Of a stretch of DNA of 64,000 nucleotides, positions 8,385 to 17,065 are shown piece after piece; positions within the stretch are counted from its first letter, which is position 1; every line of letters starts with the position of its first letter. Below the pieces are notes generated by a model. It was not told the DNA's origin. It ran no database searches and saw only the letters and a program-made list of their open reading frames with translations. The DNA is from an uncultured Prevotella sp. (GTDB taxonomy: Bacteria > Bacteroidota > Bacteroidia > Bacteroidales > Bacteroidaceae). Location of the stretch: the NCBI GenBank assembly GCA_900770395.1, contig CAAGKM010000046.1:119434-183433 (forward strand), given 5' to 3'. The translations under genes and the position numbers were made by a program.

Positions 8385-9839
8385 ATGCGCACAAAGATTA
8401 TCCTGGCGGCAGCGGCAATCCTCTCCGTCACATCAATGACAGCAAAGGTGACATTGCCGAGGATGTTTTCCGACGGCATGGTGATGCAGCAGCAGTCCAC
8501 AGCCAACCTGTGGGGAACGGCTACTGCAAAGCAAAACGTTAAGATAACAACATCGTGGGACAACAAGACCTATACAGTGAAGGCAGGCAATGACGGACGA
8601 TGGAAAGGAGCAGTTCAGACTCCTGCAGCAGGAGGTCCCTACACCATAACGCTGAGCGACGGCGAGAAGACCACCATCAGCAACATACTCATCGGCGAGG
8701 TGTGGATATGCAGCGGACAAAGCAACATGGAGATGGAGATGAAGGGATTTAAGAACCAGCCGGTGGAGAACGCCGTGAGCGACATCCTGCACTCAACTGA
8801 CAAGAATCTGCGACTGTTCACCGTGAAGCGCAATGCCCAGCTTACACCTGCCACCGACGTGACGGGAGTATGGGCAGAGGCGTGTCCGGCAAGCGTGCGT
8901 GACTTCAGCGCCACCGCCTACTATTTCGGCAGGGAGCTGCGTCAAGCTCTGCAGTGCCCCGTGGGGCTTATAGCCACATCGTGGGGCGGTGCGGCGTGCG
9001 AGGCATGGATGGCTTCCGATTGGCTGAAAGCCTTCCCTGATGCAAAGATTCCGCAGACCGATGCTGACGTTAAGAAGACAAAGCAACGTTGCCCAACGGC
9101 ATTATATAACGGTATGCTCCGTCCGCTCATCGGCTACACCATGCGTGGAGCCATCTGGTATCAGGGCGAGGACAACATTCCACGCTACCAGACATACGCC
9201 GACATGCAGACAGCAATGGTGGAGGGCTGGCGAAAGGAATGGCAGCAGGGAGATTTCCCATTCTACTACTGTCAGATAGCTCCATACGACTACTCGCTCA
9301 TCGGCTGGACCTACAACAGCGCACTGTTGAGAGAGCAGCAGATGCTGGCGGAGCACAAAACCAGCAACGTCGGCATGGCTGTGCTGATGGACTCGGGACT
9401 GGAGTTTGGCATTCACCCGAGGAAGAAAGCCATTGTTGGCGAGCGTCTTGCCCTGTTGGCACTTAGCGGCACCTACGGAATAAAGGGGCTCACTGCCCAG
9501 TCGGCATACTACAAGTCGGCTGAGTTTAAGGGCGATACGGCGATAGTGTCATTCAACCGTGCCGACATGTGGATATATGGAACTAACGGTTTGAAGAGCG
9601 ACCTCGTGGAGGTGGCTGGCGAGGATCACGTGTTCTATCCTGCAAAGGCATGGATTGAGCGCAGCAAGCTATATGCCAAAAGCGACAAGGTGAAGAAGCC
9701 CGTGGCTGTGCGCTATGCCTTCCGCAACTGGGTGGTGGGCGACCTCTACAGCGACGGACTGCCGATAAGCAGTTTCCGCAGCGACAACTGGAGCGACAGC
9801 AACACAGGAACAAAAGGCAAGGAATATGACATACATTAA
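8385..9839 (+). CDS. SASA-family carbohydrate acetylesterase (sialate O-acetylesterase-like)
   Basis: SGNH-hydrolase-fold esterase of the sialate-O-acetylesterase (DUF303/CE20) group, 484 residues with an N-terminal signal peptide (cleavage near SMTA). The nucleophile motif is SGQSNMEM near residues 107-114; WYQGEDN supplies an oxyanion/support motif, and GIHPRKKAIVGERL carries the probable catalytic His. Despite the family name, Bacteroidota members are often found in pectin loci and deacetylate plant glycans, which fits the GH106 neighbour (inference). The downstream gene starts inside this one with a 14-bp overlap, indicating coupled translation. Confidence 0.88.
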   Translation: MRTKIILAAAAILSVTSMTAKVTLPRMFSDGMVMQQQSTANLWGTATAKQNVKITTSWDNKTYTVKAGNDGRWKGAVQTPAAGGPYTITLSDGEKTTISNILIGEVWICSGQSNMEMEMKGFKNQPVENAVSDILHSTDKNLRLFTVKRNAQLTPATDVTGVWAEACPASVRDFSATAYYFGRELRQALQCPVGLIATSWGGAACEAWMASDWLKAFPDAKIPQTDADVKKTKQRCPTALYNGMLRPLIGYTMRGAIWYQGEDNIPRYQTYADMQTAMVEGWRKEWQQGDFPFYYCQIAPYDYSLIGWTYNSALLREQQMLAEHKTSNVGMAVLMDSGLEFGIHPRKKAIVGERLALLALSGTYGIKGLTAQSAYYKSAEFKGDTAIVSFNRADMWIYGTNGLKSDLVEVAGEDHVFYPAKAWIERSKLYAKSDKVKKPVAVRYAFRNWVVGDLYSDGLPISSFRSDNWSDSNTGTKGKEYDIH

Positions 9840-12009
9840 TAAACTTTTGGCTCGGCGTGGGCTGCGGTTGGTGTGGAGCATTGTAATGGTGTTTGCCGTT
9901 ACAGTGTTCCAGCCAACCGTTTGTGCGGCGGCACGCACCACAAACTATACTCCACAACCGCTCGTATGGACCACACAAAGCACCAACTCCTCAGAGTCGA
10001 TGCCTTGCGGCGGTTGCGACGTGGGACTTAACGTGTGGGTGGAAAATGGCGACCTGCTCATCTATGCCACACGTAGCGGATGGATTGACGAGAACGGAAC
10101 GCTGCTAAAGGCAGGACGCTGGAGACTGAGCATCGAGGGGAATCCTCTGTCGGCAAATGATTTTCGCCAAGAACTGAGTCTTGCAGACGGCTGCATAAAC
10201 ATCAGTGCAGCAGACGTAAAGCTACAAATATGGGCTGACGTGGAGACTCCTGTGTTCTTTGTGACGATGAAATCAAAGAAGAGCCATAACGCCACGCTCA
10301 GCTACGAGTCATGGAGATATAAGGACAGACCACTGACAAGGGCAGAGGGGCAGCAGTCGTCATGGAAATGGATTGTGCCCAAAGACCGCATGACCTTTGC
10401 CGACAGCATCAAGGCGGAAAAGAATGTTCTTAAATTTTGGCATCACAACCGCAAGGAGACAGTACACGACTTCACCATGCAGCGCGAGGGAATAGAGGAG
10501 ATAAAAGACAAACTCTACAACCCGCTGTCACAATTGAGAATGGACGGTGTGATGAAGGCTCTGAGCTTCTCATTCAGCGGCACAAGTCAGGGCAAATATG
10601 CCTCAACGGATTACAAGGCATGGCATTATAAGGGCACAGCCATGAGAAATGCCGTTATCACCGTGGCACTCGATAACGATAATGCCAGTCAAATAAAACC
10701 AACATTGTCAAGGCAACGTTCAGCAAAGTGGTGGAACGATTACTGGCAACGCAGCTACATCATCACCGACACACCAGAGGCAACCGAGATGGTGCGCAAC
10801 TACGAGCTGTTCCGCTTCCTCTTGGGCTGCAACGCCAATGGCGCGATGCCAACAAAATTCAACGGAGGTCTGTTCACCTTCGACCCTGTGTATGTTGAGG
10901 ACAAATATCCATTCACCCCTGACTTCCGTCTGTGGGGCGGTGCCACGATGACTGCACAAAACCAAAGATTAGTCTACTGGCCGATGCTAAAGAGCGGCGA
11001 TGCCAACATGATGGTACCGCAGTTTGACACCTATCTTGATATGTTGCCAACAGCAGTGGAGCGCACGCGCCACTACTGGGGACATGACGGAGCGTCGTTC
11101 ACCGAACAGGTGGAATGGTGCGGACTGCCAAATCCTGCCGAGTACGGCAAGCACAAGCCAGGGCAGGACATGGGAACTGAGCGCAACGCATGGCTGGAAT
11201 ATCAGTGGGATACAGCACTGGAGTTCTGCTCCATGATTCTCTCGGCAAAAAGCTACGCCGGCATAGATATCGCCAAATACGACACACTTATCCGCCAATG
11301 CATCAGGTTCTTCCCTGAGCACTACAAATACTTGGCACTGCAGCGCGGAACAAAAGCCCTCGACCAGCAAGGACATATAATCCTGTTCCCCGGCTCGGGA
11401 TGCGAGACATACAAACAGGCATACAACCCATCGAGCACAATAGCCGCCCTGATGCGTGTATGCCAGCAATATGGCGACACCGCAACACTAAAGTTGTTGC
11501 CAGCAATACCAATAAGGGACGGCATGATAGCACCTGCTGAGGCATGGGCACGCATTCAGAACGTGGAGACTCCACAGCTCTATCCTGTATGGCCATGGCG
11601 CATCTACGGGGTAGCCCGTTCCGACATAGACACTGCAATAAAGACTTACAAAGAGGACTTGCATGCCGTTGCAATGCGTGACACAAAGGGATGGAAGCAG
11701 GACAACATATGGGCTGCATGCTTGGGACTGACCGACGAGGCGGCAACGCTCAATACCAAGAAGTTCGTATCAGGTCCCTACCGTTATCCAGCCTTCTGGG
11801 ACCGTGGCTATGACTGGGCTCCCGACCACAACCGCGGTGGTGCTGCGATGATAGGTCTGCAGGAGATGCTTTTGCAGGAGAAAGAAAACGGCGAGATAAT
11901 ACTCTTCCCTGCATGGCCTAAAAAATGGAACGTGAAGTTCCGCCTGCATGCATCAGAAGGCAGAGTGGTTGAGGCAGAAATTAGGAATGGCAAGATAATA
12001 TCGCAATAA
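9826..12009 (+). CDS. DUF5703-type secreted glycoside hydrolase-like protein
   Basis: 727-residue exported protein with a long basic n-region and hydrophobic core ending near VCAAA. The mature N-terminus, with TTQSTNSSESMPCGGCDVGLNVWVE, matches the DUF5703 beta-sandwich domain. The rest (RFLLGCNANGAMPTKFNGGLFTFD, then Trp- and His-rich segments) resembles an (alpha/alpha)6-barrel as in GH95-like enzymes. The likely role is cleaving a plant-glycan residue in the periplasm together with the GH106 and the esterase; the substrate is unknown. The start codon overlaps the upstream gene. An alternative start downstream would remove the signal peptide, so 9826 is preferred. Confidence 0.72.
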   Translation: MTYINKLLARRGLRLVWSIVMVFAVTVFQPTVCAAARTTNYTPQPLVWTTQSTNSSESMPCGGCDVGLNVWVENGDLLIYATRSGWIDENGTLLKAGRWRLSIEGNPLSANDFRQELSLADGCINISAADVKLQIWADVETPVFFVTMKSKKSHNATLSYESWRYKDRPLTRAEGQQSSWKWIVPKDRMTFADSIKAEKNVLKFWHHNRKETVHDFTMQREGIEEIKDKLYNPLSQLRMDGVMKALSFSFSGTSQGKYASTDYKAWHYKGTAMRNAVITVALDNDNASQIKPTLSRQRSAKWWNDYWQRSYIITDTPEATEMVRNYELFRFLLGCNANGAMPTKFNGGLFTFDPVYVEDKYPFTPDFRLWGGATMTAQNQRLVYWPMLKSGDANMMVPQFDTYLDMLPTAVERTRHYWGHDGASFTEQVEWCGLPNPAEYGKHKPGQDMGTERNAWLEYQWDTALEFCSMILSAKSYAGIDIAKYDTLIRQCIRFFPEHYKYLALQRGTKALDQQGHIILFPGSGCETYKQAYNPSSTIAALMRVCQQYGDTATLKLLPAIPIRDGMIAPAEAWARIQNVETPQLYPVWPWRIYGVARSDIDTAIKTYKEDLHAVAMRDTKGWKQDNIWAACLGLTDEAATLNTKKFVSGPYRYPAFWDRGYDWAPDHNRGGAAMIGLQEMLLQEKENGEIILFPAWPKKWNVKFRLHASEGRVVEAEIRNGKIISQ

Positions 12010-12011
12010 AG

Positions 12012-12131
12012 AATATTGTCGAAATAAGATTGAAATTTACCAAAGACTCTATCGGCGAACTATCACCTAAAGTGGTAAAAGCATTCATAAACGGTTTGGA
12101 AAAGAGGCGCAGCGATGAAACAGAACAATAA
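12012..12131 (+). pseudogene. Possible gene remnant
   Basis: After the DUF5703 gene there is a 39-codon open stretch whose translation looks protein-like (VEIRLKFTKDSIGELSPKVV, then KAFINGLEKRRSDE) but which has no ATG and stops at 12129-12131. It could be the tail of a lost gene. I do not recognise a family, and chance cannot be excluded. Confidence 0.3.
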
Positions 12132-12232
12132 CGAAACAAAATAGCCGAAGGACAAATGGGCGGCATTGCGCTATGTGTCGGAACACCTTAAAAACACTCT
12201 TCATATTGGGGCTTAGAGAGTATGGGGATAGG

Positions 12233-12967
12233 CTAATTGTACAGTTCGTACAGCGGATTCTTATCATTCCTTACCGTATCAATCATTGACCGCTCAAACT
12301 TTTCGAGCGGGAACTCTCTTTCGTCATATTCAAAGGCAATGTTCTTGGTATATTTAAGACTTGCGTTGCCTTCCCAAATCCTCAATCCCACGACATATAA
12401 TTTATCATCCAATATACGAATTCCGATATTCCACTCGACTTTATAGCCTTGACCGCCACCAAACTCAAGTTCAAAATCGCAAGGCCGGTTAAAAGTTCCA
12501 TCGTTCTTATCTTCAGAAGGAATAAAGAACCTTTCGCATGCCGTGGCGTCATATATTTCATTTGAGATTACATTATCGTAAATAAATGTATCGTCCCCTT
12601 TTCTAATCAATAACACCCTGTCGCTATACAGATTCCATCCCCCGTCTAAATAGTCGGGCGACAATATTGCAAGATGATAGGCGGAGGTATTCTTTTCGTC
12701 GCCAGTTTCAAAACAACTGGTATCAACAATATTGTAGATGTTCGATATTTTACAGCCGTAAAAGTCATTATAGCCTGATGCTTCCGCCGCAGAGCATTTC
12801 AGAGTGTCGCCTGCAAGCAATGCGTGATGTTCGAAATCCTTTGTTTGTGCGAATGCCGACAGGTTGCTTTTTGCAGATTTTGCACCGACTTTCTTTGAAT
12901 TGCCATTACAGGATATTATAATTATGGGAATGAGCAATATCCAAAATCTCTTACCGTTCAGTTTCAT
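12233..12967 (-). CDS. Hypothetical lipoprotein
   Basis: 244-residue protein beginning with a short basic n-region, a hydrophobic stretch (FWILLIPIIII) and a lipobox ending in Cys near residue 20 (IIISC), so it should be a lipidated envelope protein. The mature chain is acidic with aromatic-rich beta segments (GGWNLYSDRVLLIRKGDDTFIYD; YKVEWNIGIRILDDKLYVVGLRIWEG). No family was recognised. It is the last gene of a minus-strand cluster with the small membrane protein and the KilA-N gene, 17 bp downstream of the former. Convergent with the GH106 operon. Confidence 0.75.
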   Translation of the reverse strand: MKLNGKRFWILLIPIIIISCNGNSKKVGAKSAKSNLSAFAQTKDFEHHALLAGDTLKCSAAEASGYNDFYGCKISNIYNIVDTSCFETGDEKNTSAYHLAILSPDYLDGGWNLYSDRVLLIRKGDDTFIYDNVISNEIYDATACERFFIPSEDKNDGTFNRPCDFELEFGGGQGYKVEWNIGIRILDDKLYVVGLRIWEGNASLKYTKNIAFEYDEREFPLEKFERSMIDTVRNDKNPLYELYN

Positions 12968-12984
12968 AACATTTGGAGCTTAAA

Positions 12985-13422
12985 TCAATATTGTCTATAT
13001 AAAACAATTTCATTAAAATCATTCGATAACTGCAGTAATTCCAATAACTGCCCTCCTTTTTTTAATCGTAGCTCCTTCATAAAATATCTTCCATTAAAAG
13101 GATGGTTTGGAGCACTTATAATAATCGAGTCATTCTTTTTATCGTAGCTCCAAATCCCTTTTGACAAATTTAAGGTGCTTTGGATTTTTTGATTTGGAAC
13201 ATATAGAGGAGGTAAATCAATGGAACCATCTTTATGGATTATAGTCCACCCATTCAGAAATTCTAAAGAAACTGAATCTGGATATAAATAGGTATTATCA
13301 AAATCTAAATTCCATGAACCGGTAATTTTACGAGTATCATAATCCATAATTAGCCTCCATGTTAAAAGAATGGAAGTTAATACAATAATGCAGAGCCCGA
13401 ATATTTTCTGCCATTTCTTCAT
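12985..13422 (-). CDS. Hypothetical membrane-anchored protein
   Basis: 145 residues with one N-terminal hydrophobic segment (IFGLCIIVLTSILLTWRLIM) that could be a signal anchor, followed by a small beta-rich domain (ITGSWNLDFDNTY; FLNGWTIIHKDGSID; KGIWSYDKKNDSIIIS), a pattern seen in lipocalin-like envelope proteins but not diagnostic. The gene is AT-rich. Its ATG overlaps the stop of the KilA-N gene by 4 bp (13419-13422), so the two are translationally coupled. Confidence 0.7.
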   Translation of the reverse strand: MKKWQKIFGLCIIVLTSILLTWRLIMDYDTRKITGSWNLDFDNTYLYPDSVSLEFLNGWTIIHKDGSIDLPPLYVPNQKIQSTLNLSKGIWSYDKKNDSIIISAPNHPFNGRYFMKELRLKKGGQLLELLQLSNDFNEIVLYRQY

Positions 13423-14234
13423 TTCAGCAATTTTATATCATTATAACCGCTTTCCAATACGCTCATCTGATGAATTGCTATCTGGTTCAGTTTCACCAGC
13501 CGTTCGCCCTGCGGCATGCCCAGCTCAATGAAAACCGCATTGAGTTTTTCCATATTCGACAGGCAGATAAGTTCGTTGATGGTGGCATAGTCACGGATGT
13601 TGCCTTTCATGTCAGGATTGGCTTCGCGCCATTGCTTGGCCGGCATGCCGAACATCGCCACGTTAAGCACATCTGCCTCGTTGGCATAGATGATGCTCGC
13701 CTGTGCCTGCGTGACCTCCGCAGGGATAAGGTTCTGCTTAATGGCGTCGGTGTGTATGCGGTAGTTTATCTTCGACAGCTCACGCTTGGCCGACCAGCCG
13801 AGTTGCGCCTGCTCTTCGGCTTTCAGGCGCTGGAACTCTTCAATCAGATAGAGCTTGAATGGAACACTGATTGCCGACCCAAACTCAAAGGCGATGTCCT
13901 TATGGGCATACGTACCTCCATAGCGACCTTTTCTCACAACAAGACCTATCGCACCTGTGCGCTCAATCCATTCAGAAGCACTAAGAACGAAGGACGGCAA
14001 TCCCGCACTTCTTCTAAAGTGGTCGAATTCGACCACTTTGAAATTGGGATTGTGGATGATTTCCCATGTGCCGAGAAATTCAATGGTGTAACGCCCCCTT
14101 ATCCAATTCTTAATGATATCTGCCGAGCGGCTGTCGCCCTCTTTGGCGGAAGCCATGTCGGTAAGAGATATGTAGTCTTGTTCTTCCCATTGAAGAACTG
14201 TTATCTGCGTGTTTTGTACCGTTATCTTTGCCAT
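13419..14234 (-). CDS. KilA-N domain protein
   Basis: 271 residues. The first ~110 carry a KilA-N-like DNA-binding module (YISLTDMASAKEGDSRSADIIKNWIR, then FVLSASEWIERTGAIGLVVRKGRYGGTYAHKDIAFEFGSAIS), a fold common in phages and large DNA viruses and found singly in many Bacteroidota genomes. The C-terminal half (about 130-271) is helical (QLGWSAKRELSKINYRIHTDAIK, then EADVLNVAMFGM) and conserved in bacterial members. A cytosolic regulatory or defence-linked role is possible. No other phage genes surround it. It overlaps the following small gene by 4 bp, forming a three-gene unit. Confidence 0.88.
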   Translation of the reverse strand: MAKITVQNTQITVLQWEEQDYISLTDMASAKEGDSRSADIIKNWIRGRYTIEFLGTWEIIHNPNFKVVEFDHFRRSAGLPSFVLSASEWIERTGAIGLVVRKGRYGGTYAHKDIAFEFGSAISVPFKLYLIEEFQRLKAEEQAQLGWSAKRELSKINYRIHTDAIKQNLIPAEVTQAQASIIYANEADVLNVAMFGMPAKQWREANPDMKGNIRDYATINELICLSNMEKLNAVFIELGMPQGERLVKLNQIAIHQMSVLESGYNDIKLLK

Positions 14235-14265
14235 AATATATTCTGAAATTATCGGGTTTCAGCCA

Positions 14266-14273
14266 CAAAGATA
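14266..14273 (-). promoter_or_regulatory. Probable -7 element of the KilA-N gene
   Basis: Minus-strand TATCTTTG, 31 bp upstream of the start codon, fits TAnnTTTG. A TTTG at -33 is not seen at the expected spacing. Confidence 0.45.
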
Positions 14274-14552
14274 GCGTATTCCCTCGTATTTTGTGTGATA
14301 AAGATGATATTATTAGGAAAGTTTAGCAGTTTTAGTCGCCCAATTCTGTGAGATGTGTCATTTGAAGCGGTGTAATGGTGTTTCAGAAACAGGAAAGGAG
14401 GATGGGAGACCTTTGATGCATCTCGGTATAAAAAAATATTAAAATTTCATTTTATATTTTGTTATGCTCTCAATTTAAATAAAAATCTCTCACTCGAAAA
14501 TAAAAAAAAGTTAACTTTCTTTTGTTTTACTCGCTTAATCGATTTTTTGCAG

Positions 14553-14560
14553 TAACTTTG
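14553..14560 (+). promoter_or_regulatory. -7 element of the AAA/DUF4435 pair
   Basis: TAACTTTG lies 19 bp before the ATG at 14580. The nearest TTTG upstream (14521-14524) is 28 bp away, longer than usual. Confidence 0.5.
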
Positions 14561-14579
14561 CAGGAAAAAGGACTGACCT

Positions 14580-15389
14580 ATGCAGAAATATGCCAACTAC
14601 ATCAAACAGATAGAGATTGACTCGCTGTGGAGCGGACGCAAGCACATTGTGTGGAATCTCGACCCACAGGTGAACATACTGAGCGGAGTGAACGGAGTGG
14701 GCAAAAGCACCATTCTCAACAAGGTGGCGCGCTCGCTGATTGTTAGCGGTGAGTTTCCCAACAACATGCTGAAAGGTGTACACATAAAAGTGGAGCCTGA
14801 GGACGCACGCTGGATAAAGTGCGACCTGATACGCAGTTTCGACCGTCCGCTGATGTCAGGCGAGTCGGTGAGCAGGGTCATTGAGACATCGATTGTGACT
14901 GAGCTGGACTGGACTCTATATCAGTTGCAACGCAAATATCTTGACTATCAGGTGAACATAGGCAACCGCATAATCGAGGCTCTGCAGAACGGGGACGCTG
15001 ACTTGGCACACAAACTGACAGAGCCTAAGCGCAAATTTCAGGACATCGTGGACGACCTGTTCTCGGAGACAGGCAAGAAACTCATACGCAATAAAAACGA
15101 GATTGTTTTTTCGCAGATTGGTGAGGAACTGCCGCCATATAAACTGTCAAGCGGCGAGAAGCAGATTCTCGTGATACTGCTTACGGTGCTCATCGAGGAC
15201 AACGAGCCTCACGTGCTGTTTATGGACGAGCCTGAGGTGAGCCTGCACATCGACTGGCAGCAGCGCATGATTGAGCTGATCAGGACGCTCAACCCCAACG
15301 TGCAGATTATCCTAACCACCCACTCGCCTGCCGTAATCATGAACGGATGGATGGACAAGGTAACCGAGGTGAGCGACATCACCGTGTGA
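14580..15389 (+). CDS. AAA family ATPase (ABC/OLD-like), partner of a DUF4435 protein
   Basis: 269-residue cytosolic ATPase with an ABC-type head: Walker A GVNGVGKST near residues 37-45, signature-like KLSSGEKQILV near 188-198, Walker B LFMDEPEVSLHIDWQ, and the switch histidine in LTTHSPAV. This order is that of AAA_15/AAA_21 and OLD-family ATPases. The next gene, 36 bp downstream, encodes a DUF4435 protein. An ABC-like ATPase beside a DUF4435 effector is the layout of the anti-phage system PARIS (AriA/AriB), but this ATPase looks shorter than AriA and lacks a long insertion, so it may be a related system or a housekeeping module. Function here is inference. Confidence 0.85.
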   Translation: MQKYANYIKQIEIDSLWSGRKHIVWNLDPQVNILSGVNGVGKSTILNKVARSLIVSGEFPNNMLKGVHIKVEPEDARWIKCDLIRSFDRPLMSGESVSRVIETSIVTELDWTLYQLQRKYLDYQVNIGNRIIEALQNGDADLAHKLTEPKRKFQDIVDDLFSETGKKLIRNKNEIVFSQIGEELPPYKLSSGEKQILVILLTVLIEDNEPHVLFMDEPEVSLHIDWQQRMIELIRTLNPNVQIILTTHSPAVIMNGWMDKVTEVSDITV

Positions 15390-15425
15390 CATTATCCCTT
15401 AAAAGCTAAGACAAAGACACTGCGG

Positions 15426-16409
15426 ATGGCATCACTGAAACAGAACATAACATCACAATACTTCGAGGCGGCAAACCGTCTGACATCGAAGAAGGCAAGG
15501 CGGCGCATCGTGGCATACGTGGAGAGCTACGATGACATATTCTTCTGGCGCACCGTGTTGGGAAAGTTTGAGAACAAGGAACGCTACTTCGAGGTGATGC
15601 TGCCATCGAAATCATCGCTGCAACGCGGCAAGAAGAGCGCACTGATGAACGTCATCGGCGACAACGTGGGGCGCGACATGATAGCCTGCGTGGATGCCGA
15701 CTACGACTATCTGTTGCAAAGTCACTCGCCGTTGTCTGAGCGTATGCTCAACAATCCCTACGTGTTCCACACCTACGTCTACGCCATAGAAAATTTTCAG
15801 TGCTATGCTGAGAGTCTGCACAACGTGGCGGTGATGGTGACGCTCAACGACCATGCGATATTCGACTTCGAGGCATTCATGCAAAGCTATTCTGAAATAA
15901 TCTATCCTCTGTTTGTATGGTCAATACTTGCTTACCGCACAAACAACTTCAAGCATTTCTCCATCAGTGAGTTCAACCGTGTAATCACTCCCGGAGCCTT
16001 CAACATCATGGAGCCGCAGCCAGCTCTCAACCACATAAGGAAAAAAGTGTTCAACAAGGTGAAGTGGCTGCAGCAACATCTGCCAGGGCACAAGCAGGAA
16101 TATCTTGCCCTAAAGGATGAGTTGAAAGAGCTTGGCGTTTATCCCGAGAACACCTATTTATATATACAGGGGCACCACCTCTTCGACGTGGTGGTGCTAC
16201 CTATCCTCACAAAGGTATGTAACCGCCTGCGCTCGGAGCGTGAGAACGAGATTCACCGCTCCGCCGTACACCACACCCAAATGCGCAACGAGTTGTCGTG
16301 CTATGAGAACAGCTTAGAGGACACACGCAGCATGCTGAAGAAAAACACGGGCTACATGTACAGCGACCAATTTCTGCAGCTACAGGCGGACATAGAAAAA
16401 TACCTTTAA
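15426..16409 (+). CDS. DUF4435 (Toprim-like) protein
   Basis: 327 residues. DUF4435 is thought to adopt a Toprim/OLD-nuclease-like fold. Visible acidic motifs agree: VAYVESYDDIFFWR near residues 29-42 supplies the first Glu/Asp set and MIACVDADYDYLL near residues 86-98 the DxD set. The YVFHTYVYAIENFQCY segment is a DUF4435 hallmark. The C-terminal half is helical with basic and aromatic residues. In PARIS the equivalent AriB is released by AriA and cleaves tRNA; whether this protein does likewise is unknown. The stop is one base from the stop of the convergent FKBP gene. Confidence 0.82.
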   Translation: MASLKQNITSQYFEAANRLTSKKARRRIVAYVESYDDIFFWRTVLGKFENKERYFEVMLPSKSSLQRGKKSALMNVIGDNVGRDMIACVDADYDYLLQSHSPLSERMLNNPYVFHTYVYAIENFQCYAESLHNVAVMVTLNDHAIFDFEAFMQSYSEIIYPLFVWSILAYRTNNFKHFSISEFNRVITPGAFNIMEPQPALNHIRKKVFNKVKWLQQHLPGHKQEYLALKDELKELGVYPENTYLYIQGHHLFDVVVLPILTKVCNRLRSERENEIHRSAVHHTQMRNELSCYENSLEDTRSMLKKNTGYMYSDQFLQLQADIEKYL

Positions 16410-16410
16410 T

Positions 16411-17049
16411 TTATTTCGCTTGTATCACTTTCGCCACCGTAATGTCAAACCTCATGGTACTATATGCCGTGCCCGTAATGCTGGCAACTTCCGATGAGCC
16501 ATAACCCAGCTGATATGGTATATACACTATCCAGCGGTCGCCCTCAACCATGTTCTGCAGAGCAGTGGCAAAGCCGTCAACAACACCACCGACTTTGAAC
16601 TTCACTGGTGTGTTGATGTCCTCATCAAGCTGTGTGCCCCTCATCCACGACTGATCAAAGATGTAACCAGTGCTATAGGTGGTACTTGGCAGCAATCGTC
16701 CCTGATAATGCACCTGCACCGAGTCGGTGTAGATAGGACGGACGGTCCCGCTGCCATTGCGCAGACGCTTCACATAAATATAGTCTGAAGCCTTGCCCTC
16801 ACCAGCAGTGTATGAAAAATTCTTTATGCGTTCAAAGCCACGCGCCATAGAGTCGACGGCAAGATTCTTCTGCACAAACGCCTCATTGTAGTTCTTCCAG
16901 TCGGGATATTCCTCAGGCGTATCGTCGCTCTCACTGCATGAGACGAGTATTGGGAAAATGGCACAGAGACACAGCTGCAACCAATGTGCCGCCATGCTCC
17001 GTGCCATCCACCTCACGCCGAATATAGTATTATTTATGCTTTTATACAT
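16411..17049 (-). CDS. FKBP-type peptidyl-prolyl isomerase lipoprotein
   Basis: 212-residue envelope prolyl isomerase that helps exported proteins fold. The N-terminus has a hydrophobic stretch ending in a lipobox (FPILVSC); the true start may be an internal Met closer to it (MARSMAAHW). Residues from about 110 to the end form an FKBP domain: VQVHYQGRL, a bulge, FKVGGVVDGFATALQNMVEGDRW, VYIPYQLGYG and the terminal MRFDITVAKV strand. It follows glyS by 16 bp on the same strand and is probably cotranscribed with it. Confidence 0.9.
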   Translation of the reverse strand: MYKSINNTIFGVRWMARSMAAHWLQLCLCAIFPILVSCSESDDTPEEYPDWKNYNEAFVQKNLAVDSMARGFERIKNFSYTAGEGKASDYIYVKRLRNGSGTVRPIYTDSVQVHYQGRLLPSTTYSTGYIFDQSWMRGTQLDEDINTPVKFKVGGVVDGFATALQNMVEGDRWIVYIPYQLGYGSSEVASITGTAYSTMRFDITVAKVIQAK

Positions 17050-17065
17050 CCTAATTGCTTGTTTT

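Larger units (their letters stand above)
14235..14579. other. 345-bp divergent intergenic region
   Basis: Separates KilA-N (minus) from the AAA ATPase (plus). It contains a -7-like CAAAGATA on the KilA-N side (14266-14273) and TAACTTTG (14553-14560) before the ATPase. The AT-rich middle shows no ORF, tRNA or phased repeat that I can support. Confidence 0.7.

Noticed and set aside
13419..14234. Prophage remnant
   Set aside because: Only a KilA-N gene is present; no integrase, structural or lysis genes or attachment repeats were seen.
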